IMG/VR virus record: IMGVR_UViG_3300027893_000003
Span: 124,001 to 188,000 of that record
Origin: a virus
Length of the DNA: 64,000 nucleotides
Strand: one strand, 5' to 3'
Part shown: piece by piece, positions 47,682-56,564 of the stretch
Layout: each line of letters begins with the position of its first letter
Numbering within the stretch: the first letter of the stretch is position 1
Program-made: the position numbers and the translations under genes
The notes under the pieces: model-generated
The model's input: the letters and a program-made list of their open reading frames with translations, nothing else
Told to the model about the DNA's origin: nothing
The model's database searches: none

Positions 47682-48522
47682 CCCGTCTCTCCTCTTTAGT
47701 CTTTGCATTATAATATTTCTTTAGTAGAGTATATACTCTCTCAAGAAATTCATAATATAGAACAATTATACTATTCATCTTATCCTTAAACAAATCAACA
47801 TTTGCAATCATAACTCGGAAGACTTCAATTGATTGAGATACTATATGACGTAACTTTAGGAGAACTTCATCAGTAGATGAAGACAGATGATGATCAAGAG
47901 AAATTAATCTCGCATATATCTTCTTTAATTCATAAATACGACCAACTTCTCCTGGTGTTTCAGGTCCTGTATCTTCCTCACCTGGCATACCTGGTATACC
48001 TGGCATACCCGGTATACCTTCTTCTTCACCTGGCATCTCTTCTCCCGGCATACCTGGTATATCTTCTTCACCACCCGCAGGTTCTTCGACAGGTTCTTCC
48101 TCTTCTTCGGGTTGTTCACTTATCTTTCTTGGTAATATATCAACCTTTTTTATCTTTTCTTCCTTTTCTTTATCCTCAGTATCTTCATCAAACTCACCAA
48201 CAGAAGGAGGCTGCTGTAAAGGAACGGGTTGCTCAGTTGCTAATTTTTCATGCTCCTTTTCTTCCTCTTCTTGTTCTTCAACTTTTTTATTTGTCAGACC
48301 ATAACCTTCTACTGGTATTGTACTACCAATTGCAGTTGTAGGGGGCACAATAGGTCCAATCGCAGTATAAGTTGCATAATCTTCCCATCCAGTAGCTGCT
48401 CTAGGGTCATAATAAGTTATTACATCTTGTGATTGACGCCTAAAACCATGTGGACCCCAGAACATTGTACTATTCATCGTAGTTGTTAATTCATCGAGTA
48501 TTTTTTGAAGTCTTTCGGACAT
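47596..48522 (-). CDS. Acidic, Pro/Glu-rich head protein, 308 aa
   Basis: N-terminal domain with FWGPHGFRRQSQDVI, a long Glu/Pro region with collagen-like GMPGEEMPG and GIPGMPGIPGMPG repeats, then a helical C-terminus (YARLISLDHHLSSSTDEVLL). It lies between portal and protease genes. Likely a head-interior or portal-associated protein; not recognised by family. Confidence 0.5.
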   Translation of the reverse strand: MSERLQKILDELTTTMNSTMFWGPHGFRRQSQDVITYYDPRAATGWEDYATYTAIGPIVPPTTAIGSTIPVEGYGLTNKKVEEQEEEEKEHEKLATEQPVPLQQPPSVGEFDEDTEDKEKEEKIKKVDILPRKISEQPEEEEEPVEEPAGGEEDIPGMPGEEMPGEEEGIPGMPGIPGMPGEEDTGPETPGEVGRIYELKKIYARLISLDHHLSSSTDEVLLKLRHIVSQSIEVFRVMIANVDLFKDKMNSIIVLYYEFLERVYTLLKKYYNAKTKEERRDAKIEDKPERVSPEYGPQSSENPLYNRA

Positions 48523-48534
48523 AACATTATCTCC

Positions 48535-50436
48535 TTAGAATGCGCCTCCACCAAATCCTGGAGTTTCCTCTTCTTTCTCAGTACCCATCCCTTTATCAAT
48601 ATCCTCATCAACCTTATATTTCTCAATTTCAGACCAGTCAATTTGACTAAGATATTTCTTCTTGGCATATTCTTTTGGTATGCCTATTCTATCCATTGTA
48701 TCAATCATATTCGCTAGATCACTTAGGTACCTTGCTTCTCTTTCAAATTGTAGAGATTTGGGTGGAGCGAGAGCTATTAGAACTGTATCTAATAACTCCA
48801 GTGCAATATCCGGTTTAACAAGAGTTATGACCTTATATAACAAGTTATTTATTTGATGAGTAAAATATTTTTGATGACCAACAATCGTCCTCGCAAATAA
48901 AATATTCTCTTCTGATAGAGCAGCTTTACTTGAGAGATTTTCCTCAATATTTAGAAAACTAGCAGGAACTCCAAGACACGCAACAATACTATCTCTCATA
49001 AACTTCAACTCATCAACCTTACCCCTAACATCCACACCACCTTCATTAAAAGTACTAACGTCAACGAATGCTTTCCCATCTTTCTGAGGAATATAAATAT
49101 CTTCAAATGTAGTAATCATGCTTGGAATAGTATCAACTGTACCAAATGAATCTAAACTAATTTTTCTCTTTCTAAACTCCTCTTTCATTTTCTCAATTGC
49201 TTTCTTAGCATCACGCGGCAATCCAATCTCTATTGCAACTTTTCTCTTCTCAATAGATCTTGTTAATCTGTGGATTGCTAAAGCAGTTTCCAAAGCAATC
49301 AAGACTTTTGCATTATATTGGCATGCATCAAATATGGATTCTCCGTATGGAAAATATTTATCTGATGGAATATGAAAGTGTTCTATTTTGTCAGCAGGTA
49401 CAAACCTAATATTTAACGATCTAGAAAAATCTGAGGTTTTTATCATTGTTCTAATAATATCTTTCAAGTCCTCGTTATCTTGTAATTCTTTTGCTTGAGG
49501 AATTCTTTTCTCAATGTTTTTTAGGATTGCAAGACAGATGTTATTAACTATTTGATCTTGAATTGCTAATTGAGGAATTGACAGTGCTCTAGGAAATATT
49601 AAATAACCAAAACAGAGAGGAAAAAGATCGCTTTGAAGTTTTACTACAAATTTTGGTTCATGGTAAACTAAATGTACATCATTTAAATTCATTTCATCTT
49701 CTTCATCATCATCTTTACTTTTTTCTCCCTCTTCTGATACTTCTGCTTCTGTAAAGGCAGAATAATCAATAGTAATTTTTGTATTAAAATCAGACTTCTT
49801 AAATTCATCACTTTCTATTACTATAGTTTCCTTATCTGTATTTATCTTATTTGCATCTAAATACTGGTGATATTCTGCAATTATGGCTCTAGATGTCAAT
49901 GCTGTTTTTGTATCTGCAATCTCGCAAAAATAATCACCAAACTTTAAAGTGTTTCTAACTATCCTAGTTAAATGTTGCTCAAGTTTTACCCTCTTGATAA
50001 TCTCCTCTACAAGATTCACTATTGTCTCAGTCGATATTTCATCTGTTATTTGTTCAATTGGTTTAATATCAAGAGAAATTTTTGTAATGTCATCTGGTGA
50101 AAGAATATTATCTGTTAAAACACTTAGGGCCCTGAAACAATAACTTATATTTGAGACGATTGCTTCATATGTTCTATAGCGCATTAACCTCCCACCTTGA
50201 CCCATCATTGCAGGAGTTGCTGCTTGTCCAAATAAACCTTGTCCACCAGTACCAATATCTATTTGACCACTCTTAGCAATAACAGAACGCACTAAGTCTA
50301 TATATCCATTTCTTCCGGATTGAGACTTATACATTGAAATGTCTCGAACCGCTTTATCTAATGTTTTATCAATCTTTGTAGTTTTTACTCCAAGGACTGA
50401 CGATTTTAATTTATCAAATGTATCACTGAGTGGCAT
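48535..50436 (-). CDS. Portal protein, T4 gp20-like, 633 aa
   Basis: RFVPADKIEHFHIPSDKYFP, PYGESIFDACQYNAKVLI, DIYIPQKDGKAFVDVSTFNE, CLGVPASFLNIEENLSSK and ENILFARTIVGHQKYF follow the gp20 portal family. The length (633 aa) is close to but longer than T4 gp20 (524 aa) because of an acidic insert near EEGEKSKDDDEEDEMN. It forms the dodecameric DNA gate at the head vertex in this family. Confidence 0.85.
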   Translation of the reverse strand: MPLSDTFDKLKSSVLGVKTTKIDKTLDKAVRDISMYKSQSGRNGYIDLVRSVIAKSGQIDIGTGGQGLFGQAATPAMMGQGGRLMRYRTYEAIVSNISYCFRALSVLTDNILSPDDITKISLDIKPIEQITDEISTETIVNLVEEIIKRVKLEQHLTRIVRNTLKFGDYFCEIADTKTALTSRAIIAEYHQYLDANKINTDKETIVIESDEFKKSDFNTKITIDYSAFTEAEVSEEGEKSKDDDEEDEMNLNDVHLVYHEPKFVVKLQSDLFPLCFGYLIFPRALSIPQLAIQDQIVNNICLAILKNIEKRIPQAKELQDNEDLKDIIRTMIKTSDFSRSLNIRFVPADKIEHFHIPSDKYFPYGESIFDACQYNAKVLIALETALAIHRLTRSIEKRKVAIEIGLPRDAKKAIEKMKEEFRKRKISLDSFGTVDTIPSMITTFEDIYIPQKDGKAFVDVSTFNEGGVDVRGKVDELKFMRDSIVACLGVPASFLNIEENLSSKAALSEENILFARTIVGHQKYFTHQINNLLYKVITLVKPDIALELLDTVLIALAPPKSLQFEREARYLSDLANMIDTMDRIGIPKEYAKKKYLSQIDWSEIEKYKVDEDIDKGMGTEKEEETPGFGGGAF

Positions 50437-50438
50437 AT

Positions 50439-50882
50439 TTATTCTCCGGTAGTTTCCTCGCCCTCGTCAATTTCTTTTTCAATCATTGCTGTCATGGCAT
50501 CTCGCCTTATCTCATCATCTTCATATTTAGTATTAAAGAACTCAGTTATATTAAAGATAAGAGTATCGAGATTTCCATAAATATAAGTGAACTCTTTTGT
50601 CAATTTAGGGCCCATTAATTTAAGTACTAAACCTATAAAATCTTTTGTAATAACATTAAACTGCTCATCTGGAACTCTCGTTGCTTCAAGAGAATAGACA
50701 AGCATTCTGTCTTTATGAATTATCTCATATGCTTTTTCTAAATGATAACCAAGTGTAGTAGCATACGATGGGAAATTTTTTATTGCCTCCATTCTCTTTC
50801 TTGAATCTTGATATCTATTGAATAGAAACAATAGTGCACAAAATGCTATAGAAGCTAAACCTACAGGGATGTATGGTGACAC
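50439..50882 (-). CDS. Membrane-anchored hypothetical protein, 147 aa
   Basis: N-terminal hydrophobic segment (VGLASIAFCALLFLFNRY), then a soluble helical domain (PSYATTLGYHLEKAYEIIHK) and an acidic tail. GTG start with GGAG upstream. A membrane segment next to portal is unusual; prohead assembly at the membrane (as in T4, where gp20/gp40 initiate there) is one possible explanation. Confidence 0.45.
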   Translation of the reverse strand: MSPYIPVGLASIAFCALLFLFNRYQDSRKRMEAIKNFPSYATTLGYHLEKAYEIIHKDRMLVYSLEATRVPDEQFNVITKDFIGLVLKLMGPKLTKEFTYIYGNLDTLIFNITEFFNTKYEDDEIRRDAMTAMIEKEIDEGEETTGE

Positions 50883-50883
50883 A

Positions 50884-51162
50884 TTATTCTCCGTCAGTAA
50901 CGACGTCCTCGCTTTCTATACTTTCGGTTTCAGTCACAGTTTCTTTAACTAGTTCACCTTCATCATTTACTTCGGAGACTACAATTGAGCACACTCGCGA
51001 TGGCCTAACTATAACTGACCCCGAAGTGGTCTCTAATATTGTTACATTACTAGCTTCAAGAAGTTTTGAAAGGTTCTCGGCATATGATACCAAATCTCTT
51101 TCATCGTTGTCGTGAACTTCAATAGGGTCCGCATTTTCGTGGATTATTTTAATAACCTTCAT
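50884..51162 (-). CDS. Small acidic protein, 92 aa
   Basis: Beta-rich centre (SNVTILETTSGSVIVRPSRV) and acidic C-terminus. Overlaps the 51159 gene. Head-operon accessory protein of unknown role. Confidence 0.45.
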   Translation of the reverse strand: MKVIKIIHENADPIEVHDNDERDLVSYAENLSKLLEASNVTILETTSGSVIVRPSRVCSIVVSEVNDEGELVKETVTETESIESEDVVTDGE

Positions 51163-51455
51163 TTTTCTTCCAAAATTCTATCAAGGGTTGACTGGCCCTC
51201 GAACTCTTCGACACCAACTACTTCTTCAATATCCTGAGGGACTTTCATAACTAAACTTTCTTCGAAAGGCGCCTCATTCTTAATTATGTCTTCAACTTCA
51301 TATTTCATAATTCCTCTAGACTGTATATTCATCATAATAAAATCGAATTCTTTATCGGTAACATCCAAAGTAACTGGAGTTCTTACTGGCCGACCTCTAA
51401 ATATTATTACATGATTCGCTTCATGAATCTTCACTCTTCGTTTTTCTTTTTTCAT
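51159..51455 (-). CDS. Small protein matching the papain-like N-terminus, 98 aa
   Basis: RRVKIHEANHVIIFRGRPVR followed by TPVTLDVTDKEFDFIMMNIQ and SRGIMKYEVEDI align without gaps to the first 55 residues of the papain-like peptidase (RLRINQRGFLLNTGHSQVRT, then PCIIELNDFNRDLIFNQLRS). The domain thus occurs once alone and once fused to a protease. Start at the ATG downstream of GGAAA. Confidence 0.55.
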   Translation of the reverse strand: MKKEKRRVKIHEANHVIIFRGRPVRTPVTLDVTDKEFDFIMMNIQSRGIMKYEVEDIIKNEAPFEESLVMKVPQDIEEVVGVEEFEGQSTLDRILEEK

Positions 51456-51473
51456 GGCATTTTCCAAAAATCC

Positions 51474-51521
51474 AAAAAAATAGACTCAACAGTGAAGGAA
51501 GACTGACCTCCACTGTTGAGT
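51474..51521 (-). terminator. Leftward intrinsic terminator after the acidic core gene
   Basis: ACTCAACAGTG (51484-51494) pairs with CACTGTTGAGT (51511-51521), followed on the minus strand by seven T. Confidence 0.8.
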
Positions 51522-51533
51522 TCTATTTAAGTT

Positions 51534-52415
51534 CTAGACAATTACTTCATCTGAGCTAATGTCAGGAGTGTCATCTTCCTCAATTTGCTCTTTGAAGATT
51601 TGAAAGGACTCATACATCTCTTCCATCTCTTCTTTATCCAATCCGCCTGCACCAGCTATCTTTTGAATAGGAATTTGCTCTTCAATAGCTTCCTCTTCCT
51701 CTTCCTCTTCTTCTTCCATTTCTTTGTCGACGTCTAACTCTTCTTCTTCCTCTTCTTTCTCTTCCTCCGCTTCTTCATCCTGCTCAGCGACGGGTGCAGC
51801 TTCCTCTTCCTCTGCTTCCTCGTCTGCTTCTTCCTCTTCCATCTCAGAGATCAGCTTTTCGATAACTGCATTTTCAACTGAGTCATCTTCCTCGACGACC
51901 TGTGACTCTAGTTTTGCAGGCTCAACTTGCCCCTCACCATCTTTACCTTTACGTGGCGGAAGTTCTTTTTCATCTCCAGAAAGACCAGCAGGCTCCTCGG
52001 GAACCATTTGCTCTTCTACTTCCTCAGTCTCTTCCTCTTCCTCTTCCACATCCATTTCTTCCTGCTCCATAGCCATCGCATCTTCAGTATCATCTTTGGA
52101 CTTTTTGACTGATTCTGGTTCATCGGCAAGAGCAGCTTTGTCCTTGCCCACAGTCACAATATCCTTATTGACGACAGACTCTTCTTCATCAAGGGATATG
52201 GTAACGCCTTCATCCTGTTCCTGCTTAAAATAATACCTTTCAAGGATTGATGCGGCATCTTTGTGGGTGGGTAGTTCGCCATCGCCCTTATAACTGAGTA
52301 TAGGATCGAGGAATGGACCCAACGTATCTACATTTTTCGGAGTATCGGTATAATCCGAAAGAGCCTCCTTCAGTAAGTTAGCATACGATACCTTTTTAGT
52401 TTTTTTCTCGCTCAT
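51534..52415 (-). CDS. Highly acidic Glu-rich head-core-type protein, 293 aa
   Basis: Residues 80-255 are dominated by Glu (EEEEEETEEVEEQMVPEEPA); the N-terminus (SYANLLKEALSDYTDTPKNV) and C-terminus (LDKEEMEEMYESFQIFKEQI) are structured. Acidic, helical proteins serve as prohead core in T4-like phages. It has its own promoter motif and a strong terminator, so it can be expressed separately at a high level. Confidence 0.5.
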   Translation of the reverse strand: MSEKKTKKVSYANLLKEALSDYTDTPKNVDTLGPFLDPILSYKGDGELPTHKDAASILERYYFKQEQDEGVTISLDEEESVVNKDIVTVGKDKAALADEPESVKKSKDDTEDAMAMEQEEMDVEEEEEETEEVEEQMVPEEPAGLSGDEKELPPRKGKDGEGQVEPAKLESQVVEEDDSVENAVIEKLISEMEEEEADEEAEEEEAAPVAEQDEEAEEEKEEEEEELDVDKEMEEEEEEEEEAIEEQIPIQKIAGAGGLDKEEMEEMYESFQIFKEQIEEDDTPDISSDEVIV

Positions 52416-52473
52416 AATAATTCCTCCCTAATCTTTTTTTCCTCCTCAAAGGTTTTATTATCTTCTCAAATTG

Positions 52474-52489
52474 TTTATTTTTTGTTCTT
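52474..52489 (-). promoter_or_regulatory. Candidate leftward promoter of the acidic core gene
   Basis: Minus-strand AAGAACAAAAAATAAA, matching the leftward motif, 60-75 nt upstream of the gene starting at 52415. Confidence 0.4.
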
Positions 52490-52521
52490 TATTTGGTTGG
52501 TATTTGCAGTAAGATATAATC

Positions 52522-54033
52522 TCATATTGTCATACCCTGGAAAGCAATGTCATCCATAGGAGTTGTACCAATACGAGATTCTGCTCTTTCTTCCTTTGAT
52601 ACAGCAACAACGTTTCCATTTACAAATTTATATTTATCAAAATTAGCATGAAAGTCTATAGCTACATTTGATTTTCCACTTCTGTTTTTTCCAACAAATA
52701 CATGAACTTTGCTTTCCTCTGTAACATTTCTAGCAAGTAATGCCACAAAATCAGCATGCTCGACTTTCTTGATTGACTCAGATATCATACCAAGATGAAG
52801 CTCTCTTGCATTGTTTATTCCATCATAAACTTGACGACCCAATTGACTAGCTGTAATTACTGGAATTTTATAATAACTTGAGATACCTTTAAGAGATAGA
52901 GCAATGTGACCTAACTCTATCCTATAATATTCATGTCTACGATCTGGTCTGAGCAAATCAAGATAATCAACATATAAACCTTTAATAGATTCCTGACCAT
53001 ATTCAGAAATTGCATCATTCACAATAGGCATGAGATCATTAGGGGTAATTGAATATGCAGGAAAGAATTTCATAATTATTGTACTGCCTTTTTGCTTGAG
53101 TTTTTCAATTATTGCTTTCCTTATATCCATCCCCTTCTTCACATCATCAACTGCTTGCGCAGTTGTTCTATCATATAATGGTTGATATGTTCTTAAATAT
53201 GCATCACTCAAAGAATTCTCAAGAGTGATATAAATATAAACCCTTTCGATCTCATCTCCTTGATAACATCCATCTAATACGGGATCAAATATGGTTGCAG
53301 AATTAATTATCATGTTATTTATTAAAGTTGATTTCCCTGCACTGGTCCCCCCACCAAAAATATATAATCTTTCTGTCTCAAAACCTCCATTCATAACATC
53401 AGCATCAAAAACTCTAAAACCAGTTGAAACTTTATTCTTACTTGTATATTTATCAACTATCTCTTCTAAGATAGGAGTATGATCATCTTTAATAAAATCT
53501 AGAGAAGCAGATGCTTCAATATCTGAACTTCGACTGTGTTCCATTACATTTACATATAATCTTTTTATCTCACCCTCATAATTCGTTACTAAATCATCAA
53601 TTGCTTCGAAAGAACCATCTTTAATTAACTCAACTAATCTAACTAGTTCATTATAATTTGAAAACATTGAGGCTGCTTTTCTATGTATTCTTATATGATC
53701 TATATTTCTTGCAATCTCTTGACTAACCAGTTCTTCACTAGACTTTGCTTCGAGAAAATCTTTTAAACCTGAATATTTCTTACCCATACCAGTCAGGCTA
53801 GAGATTATTGCATCATTACTCCTTCCTTCAAGTCTAAGTGAGCAAACTCTCTTAAGACAATCCCATTTATTTCTTGAGGTAACTGGGATACCCGTATTAT
53901 CTTTCCCTTCGAAGAAATCGAGAATCTCTAAAATGTCTCGAGATATTGTATTATCTCTTCTAACTTTTGTTCCTTCGGGAGATTTGCAAAATAATACTGA
54001 GAAGCAAACATTAAGAAATGCCTCTGTTATCAT
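52522..54033 (-). CDS. Replicative DnaB-type helicase, T4 gp41-like, 503 aa
   Basis: Walker A LYIFGGGTSAGKSTLINNMI, ERVYIYITLENSLSDAYLRT, Walker B KGLYVDYLDLLRPDRR and the sensor VITASQLGRQVYDGINNARE follow the RecA-like DnaB C-terminal domain; DFVALLARN continues it. The N-terminal 150 residues are helical and more divergent. GAAGGAG precedes the ATG. Hexameric 5'-3' unwinding at the replication fork is the known family function. Confidence 0.8.
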   Translation of the reverse strand: MITEAFLNVCFSVLFCKSPEGTKVRRDNTISRDILEILDFFEGKDNTGIPVTSRNKWDCLKRVCSLRLEGRSNDAIISSLTGMGKKYSGLKDFLEAKSSEELVSQEIARNIDHIRIHRKAASMFSNYNELVRLVELIKDGSFEAIDDLVTNYEGEIKRLYVNVMEHSRSSDIEASASLDFIKDDHTPILEEIVDKYTSKNKVSTGFRVFDADVMNGGFETERLYIFGGGTSAGKSTLINNMIINSATIFDPVLDGCYQGDEIERVYIYITLENSLSDAYLRTYQPLYDRTTAQAVDDVKKGMDIRKAIIEKLKQKGSTIIMKFFPAYSITPNDLMPIVNDAISEYGQESIKGLYVDYLDLLRPDRRHEYYRIELGHIALSLKGISSYYKIPVITASQLGRQVYDGINNARELHLGMISESIKKVEHADFVALLARNVTEESKVHVFVGKNRSGKSNVAIDFHANFDKYKFVNGNVVAVSKEERAESRIGTTPMDDIAFQGMTI

Positions 54034-54389
54034 CCTTTCTCCTTCCCAAGCAATTCTGAAATTATCATTTCATCAATCTCCATTGCAATTTTGTTACTCA
54101 TTGCTTGAATAATTTCTTTTTCAATATCTACTTGTGCTTTTAGAAACGTTGTTTTTCCGTGCATCCTTGGATAATTAATAGCAACTCCTTTTGTCTTTAT
54201 ATCAATGACTCCGGAAGTATCTATATTTACCTTTCTTCTCTTTCCAACAATATTCTCGACCCAATCCAGATGTCCATCTCCGTCGCACTTTGGACACATA
54301 GATAGAAAAGCTTGATTATTCTTATTACAGCGGTAGTACATTCCTGTACCATCACATTTATCACACTTATATCTCTCATACTCGTTCAT
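54030..54389 (-). CDS. CxxCxG zinc protein with DWVENIVG signature (member 2), 119 aa
   Basis: YKCDKCDGTGMYYRC and MCPKCDGDGHLDWVENIVG form the DnaJ-like paired knuckle plus the family tail. The C-terminal half is unique to this member (VAINYPRMHGKTTFLKAQVD). It overlaps the helicase gene by 4 nt, so it may be co-regulated with replication. Confidence 0.6.
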   Translation of the reverse strand: MNEYERYKCDKCDGTGMYYRCNKNNQAFLSMCPKCDGDGHLDWVENIVGKRRKVNIDTSGVIDIKTKGVAINYPRMHGKTTFLKAQVDIEKEIIQAMSNKIAMEIDEMIISELLGKEKG

Positions 54390-54651
54390 ATATCATCCTA
54401 TGTAACCAGTCGAAGATCTTTCTTGCGTATGATTTGTCTCGCCAATATTGCTGAGGCATTCTAGGATCAGGTCCAACTATATTTCTAATCCAGTCAACCT
54501 TTCCAGCAGTACCACAAAGGGGACAAGAAAGTGTTTCCTTAACTCCCCATTTGGGTTTTCGATATATATAACCGGAACCTTTGCAATACGGGCAGATAAG
54601 TTCGCCCTCATTCAGTTTTAACTTTATCCACCGCCACAACGATACCATCAT
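54376..54651 (-). CDS. CxxCxG zinc protein with DWIRNIVG signature (member 3), 91 aa
   Basis: NEGELICPYCKGSGY and SCPLCGTAGKVDWIRNIVG carry the family motif, with a GTAG variant in the second knuckle. The C-terminus is short and basic. The start is uncertain: the open frame begins inside the previous gene by 44 nt. Confidence 0.55.
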   Translation of the reverse strand: MMVSLWRWIKLKLNEGELICPYCKGSGYIYRKPKWGVKETLSCPLCGTAGKVDWIRNIVGPDPRMPQQYWRDKSYARKIFDWLHRMIYERV

Positions 54652-55066
54652 AAAGAGCCTGCCTCGCTTTCGCCTCTACTTCTTCTATGGTTTTATATAT
54701 CTCTTTTCGTGCTTCATCAGGAGGAGTCATTAAATTTCCAAATATTTTTGCGTATGGAGTTTTCATCATTTCTTCATGCTTTTCCATCTCTTTATCAATT
54801 TCACTTATAACTCTTACCCTCCACATTTGCAATACTGCATCTATAATAGCTTTTGGACTATCTTCAAGACCTTCTCTAAACCCTTCTTCATTTGTCAAGT
54901 ACATAATCCAGAATTTGAAAGATACTAAAGCAAGACCTCCAAGGAATTCTGACCATAAATAGTAGAAGGGATTATCATAATTTTTTGACCCGGCTATCTT
55001 TTCTGCAAAATATCTAGCGGCATCGTCCTTAATCGACTCTTTTGACTTTTCCTGTTTCTCTGTCAT
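54608..55066 (-). CDS. Helical hypothetical protein, 152 aa
   Basis: Start at MTEKQEK with GGGAG about 11 nt upstream. Predicted soluble helices and one moderately hydrophobic stretch (SEFLGGLALVSFKFWIMYL). Inserted between members of the CxxCxG family. Function unknown. Confidence 0.5.
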   Translation of the reverse strand: MTEKQEKSKESIKDDAARYFAEKIAGSKNYDNPFYYLWSEFLGGLALVSFKFWIMYLTNEEGFREGLEDSPKAIIDAVLQMWRVRVISEIDKEMEKHEEMMKTPYAKIFGNLMTPPDEARKEIYKTIEEVEAKARQALYDGIVVAVDKVKTE

Positions 55067-55310
55067 ATTTAAAAACACTCCCATATTTGGGTCTTTGCCT
55101 CTTACCTACAGCATTCTCGACCCAATCTAGTTTTCCTGCTCCATTACATTTCTCACAATCCTTGACCCAGTAACTTCTAACATATGGTTGAGTATACGGC
55201 CATTCACCTTTCCTTTTTTGGATAACTCCCCAACCATTACAAGTATCACATATTAATTCACCTTCTTCTAAATCAAGTCCAGTTGCTTTAAGTGAGCAAA
55301 CTGACTCCAT
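55029..55310 (-). CDS. CxxCxG zinc protein with DWVENAVG signature (member 4), 93 aa
   Basis: EEGELICDTCNGWGV and DCEKCNGAGKLDWVENAVG form the family core. Start at MESVCS is chosen because it lies just after the previous stop; the longer open frame would overlap its neighbour, and the ribosome site is weak in both cases. Confidence 0.55.
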   Translation of the reverse strand: MESVCSLKATGLDLEEGELICDTCNGWGVIQKRKGEWPYTQPYVRSYWVKDCEKCNGAGKLDWVENAVGKRQRPKYGSVFKYDRETGKVKRVD

Positions 55311-55320
55311 CTTATTTTCT

Positions 55321-55614
55321 TTATGATTCTGAGATAATCTTAAATCGTTTTTTGACTCTTCTTGGTTTGTCACTATCATGTTTCCCCACAACATTCTCAA
55401 CCCAATCTAATTTACCCTCCCCCTTACAAGTAGGGCATTGTTTATCAACTATATAGCAATCTTCCTCAATAAATTTACATAGACCATCTGTAAGAGGAGA
55501 ACGGAATTGCTTCTCCTTTACCAAACCACTACCATCACAATGATCACAAAAAACCTCGCCTATTTCTAGGCGAGGTCTTATCCTTTTTACTCGATACTTT
55601 TTTACTTTAACCAT
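55321..55614 (-). CDS. CxxCxG zinc protein with DWVENVVG signature (member 5), 97 aa
   Basis: IGEVFCDHCDGSGLV and QCPTCKGEGKLDWVENVVG, separated by 30 residues, form the family core. A basic tail follows (RRVKKRFKII). It overlaps the endolysin gene by 8 nt. Confidence 0.6.
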   Translation of the reverse strand: MVKVKKYRVKRIRPRLEIGEVFCDHCDGSGLVKEKQFRSPLTDGLCKFIEEDCYIVDKQCPTCKGEGKLDWVENVVGKHDSDKPRRVKKRFKIISES

Positions 55615-56194
55615 ATTGTTTCGCTACTTTAAGGCGCTTAGACCATCCTCTCATATATTTTTCCAACTTTGGATTATTCTTGGATATGCTTGCGTATCTA
55701 GCTCCCTGAAATACATTCAACCACAGAAGAACTAATTCAGGCGGATCATAACTTAAAAGAGTTTTAAGAGCCTTAATTGTATTCTTGCCAACATCTCCAT
55801 CTTCAGAAATATCTGCATAAAGATGACCTTCTCTATTTAGAAGGTTAAGAGTCTGTTGTAGAAACATTGATGCCCAATAAACTCCCATATTCACCCCAGT
55901 ATCAAACATCTCAATTGCAATATCATCATCTGGAATCAAATCTCCACAAAGATGATCCCAGAAAGTTATCTTATAAAATTCTTTGATGCATTCTTGTAAA
56001 TCTTCATCACCATCTAGATTCTTTGGGAAGTTGGGTTCATTTTTCTTCTTGTCAATTACTGCCCAACCTCTCCAAGTTGGATGACGATCTCTTGCAACAC
56101 CTTTATAAGTCTCTCCACCTGGATCATCTGGATCATGCACATATCCGCCTTCGTGACCCATTGTCACTTCAAATGCCTTGTCAAAATCTGCCAT
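55607..56194 (-). CDS. GH108-type endolysin (muramidase), 195 aa
   Basis: Start at MADFDKAF because AGAAGGAG lies upstream; the longer frame would overlap its neighbour fully. TMGHEGGYVHDPDDPGGETY carries the catalytic Glu of GH108 lysozymes, and EMFDTGVNMGVYWASMFLQQ with NREGHLYADISEDGDVGKNT is the peptidoglycan-binding half common in this family. It cleaves the glycan strands of the cell wall. No signal peptide, so release depends on a holin. Confidence 0.8.
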   Translation of the reverse strand: MADFDKAFEVTMGHEGGYVHDPDDPGGETYKGVARDRHPTWRGWAVIDKKKNEPNFPKNLDGDEDLQECIKEFYKITFWDHLCGDLIPDDDIAIEMFDTGVNMGVYWASMFLQQTLNLLNREGHLYADISEDGDVGKNTIKALKTLLSYDPPELVLLWLNVFQGARYASISKNNPKLEKYMRGWSKRLKVAKQYG

Positions 56195-56564
56195 TTTTTG
56201 CTCCTTCTTTTGGGTTTGCGAGCGTAAACCAAGTTTTTCCATTATAGATTTTAAGAACGTCCTTATCCTTATCATAGAATGCTGTCCCCTCCTCTAGTTT
56301 TGGTGGGGGATCTCCAGCTATGATACCGGTTACTGCTCTTGGTCTCCAATCACAATCATCACTTCTATTCTCTTCTCTTTTTCCAACTATATTTTCAATC
56401 CAATCGAGTTTCCCGTGTCCAAGACACACTGGACATTTAAGGAAAGGAGTACGAAGCAATTCATCCTCATTTAGAATACGCCCCCAACCATTACATGGTT
56501 TACACAAATATTCACCCTTTTGGAGATTTATATTTGGGTTTACTTTATCTACAAAAGGTCTCAT
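56181..56564 (-). CDS. CxxCxG zinc protein with DWIENIVG signature and fibre-like tail (member 6), 127 aa
   Basis: QKGEYLCKPCNGWGR and KCPVCLGHGKLDWIENIVG form the family core. The C-terminus (GTAFYDKDKDVLKIYNGKTW) is the short beta hairpin common in phage virion proteins, so this member at least may be structural. The start overlaps the previous stop (TAATG). Confidence 0.6.
   Translation of the reverse strand: MRPFVDKVNPNINLQKGEYLCKPCNGWGRILNEDELLRTPFLKCPVCLGHGKLDWIENIVGKREENRSDDCDWRPRAVTGIIAGDPPPKLEEGTAFYDKDKDVLKIYNGKTWFTLANPKEGAKNGRF

Noticed and set aside
51724-52233. Plus-strand 169-codon Ser-rich frame
   Set aside because: Mirror of the Glu-rich minus-strand core protein; Ser-rich shadows of Glu codons are expected.
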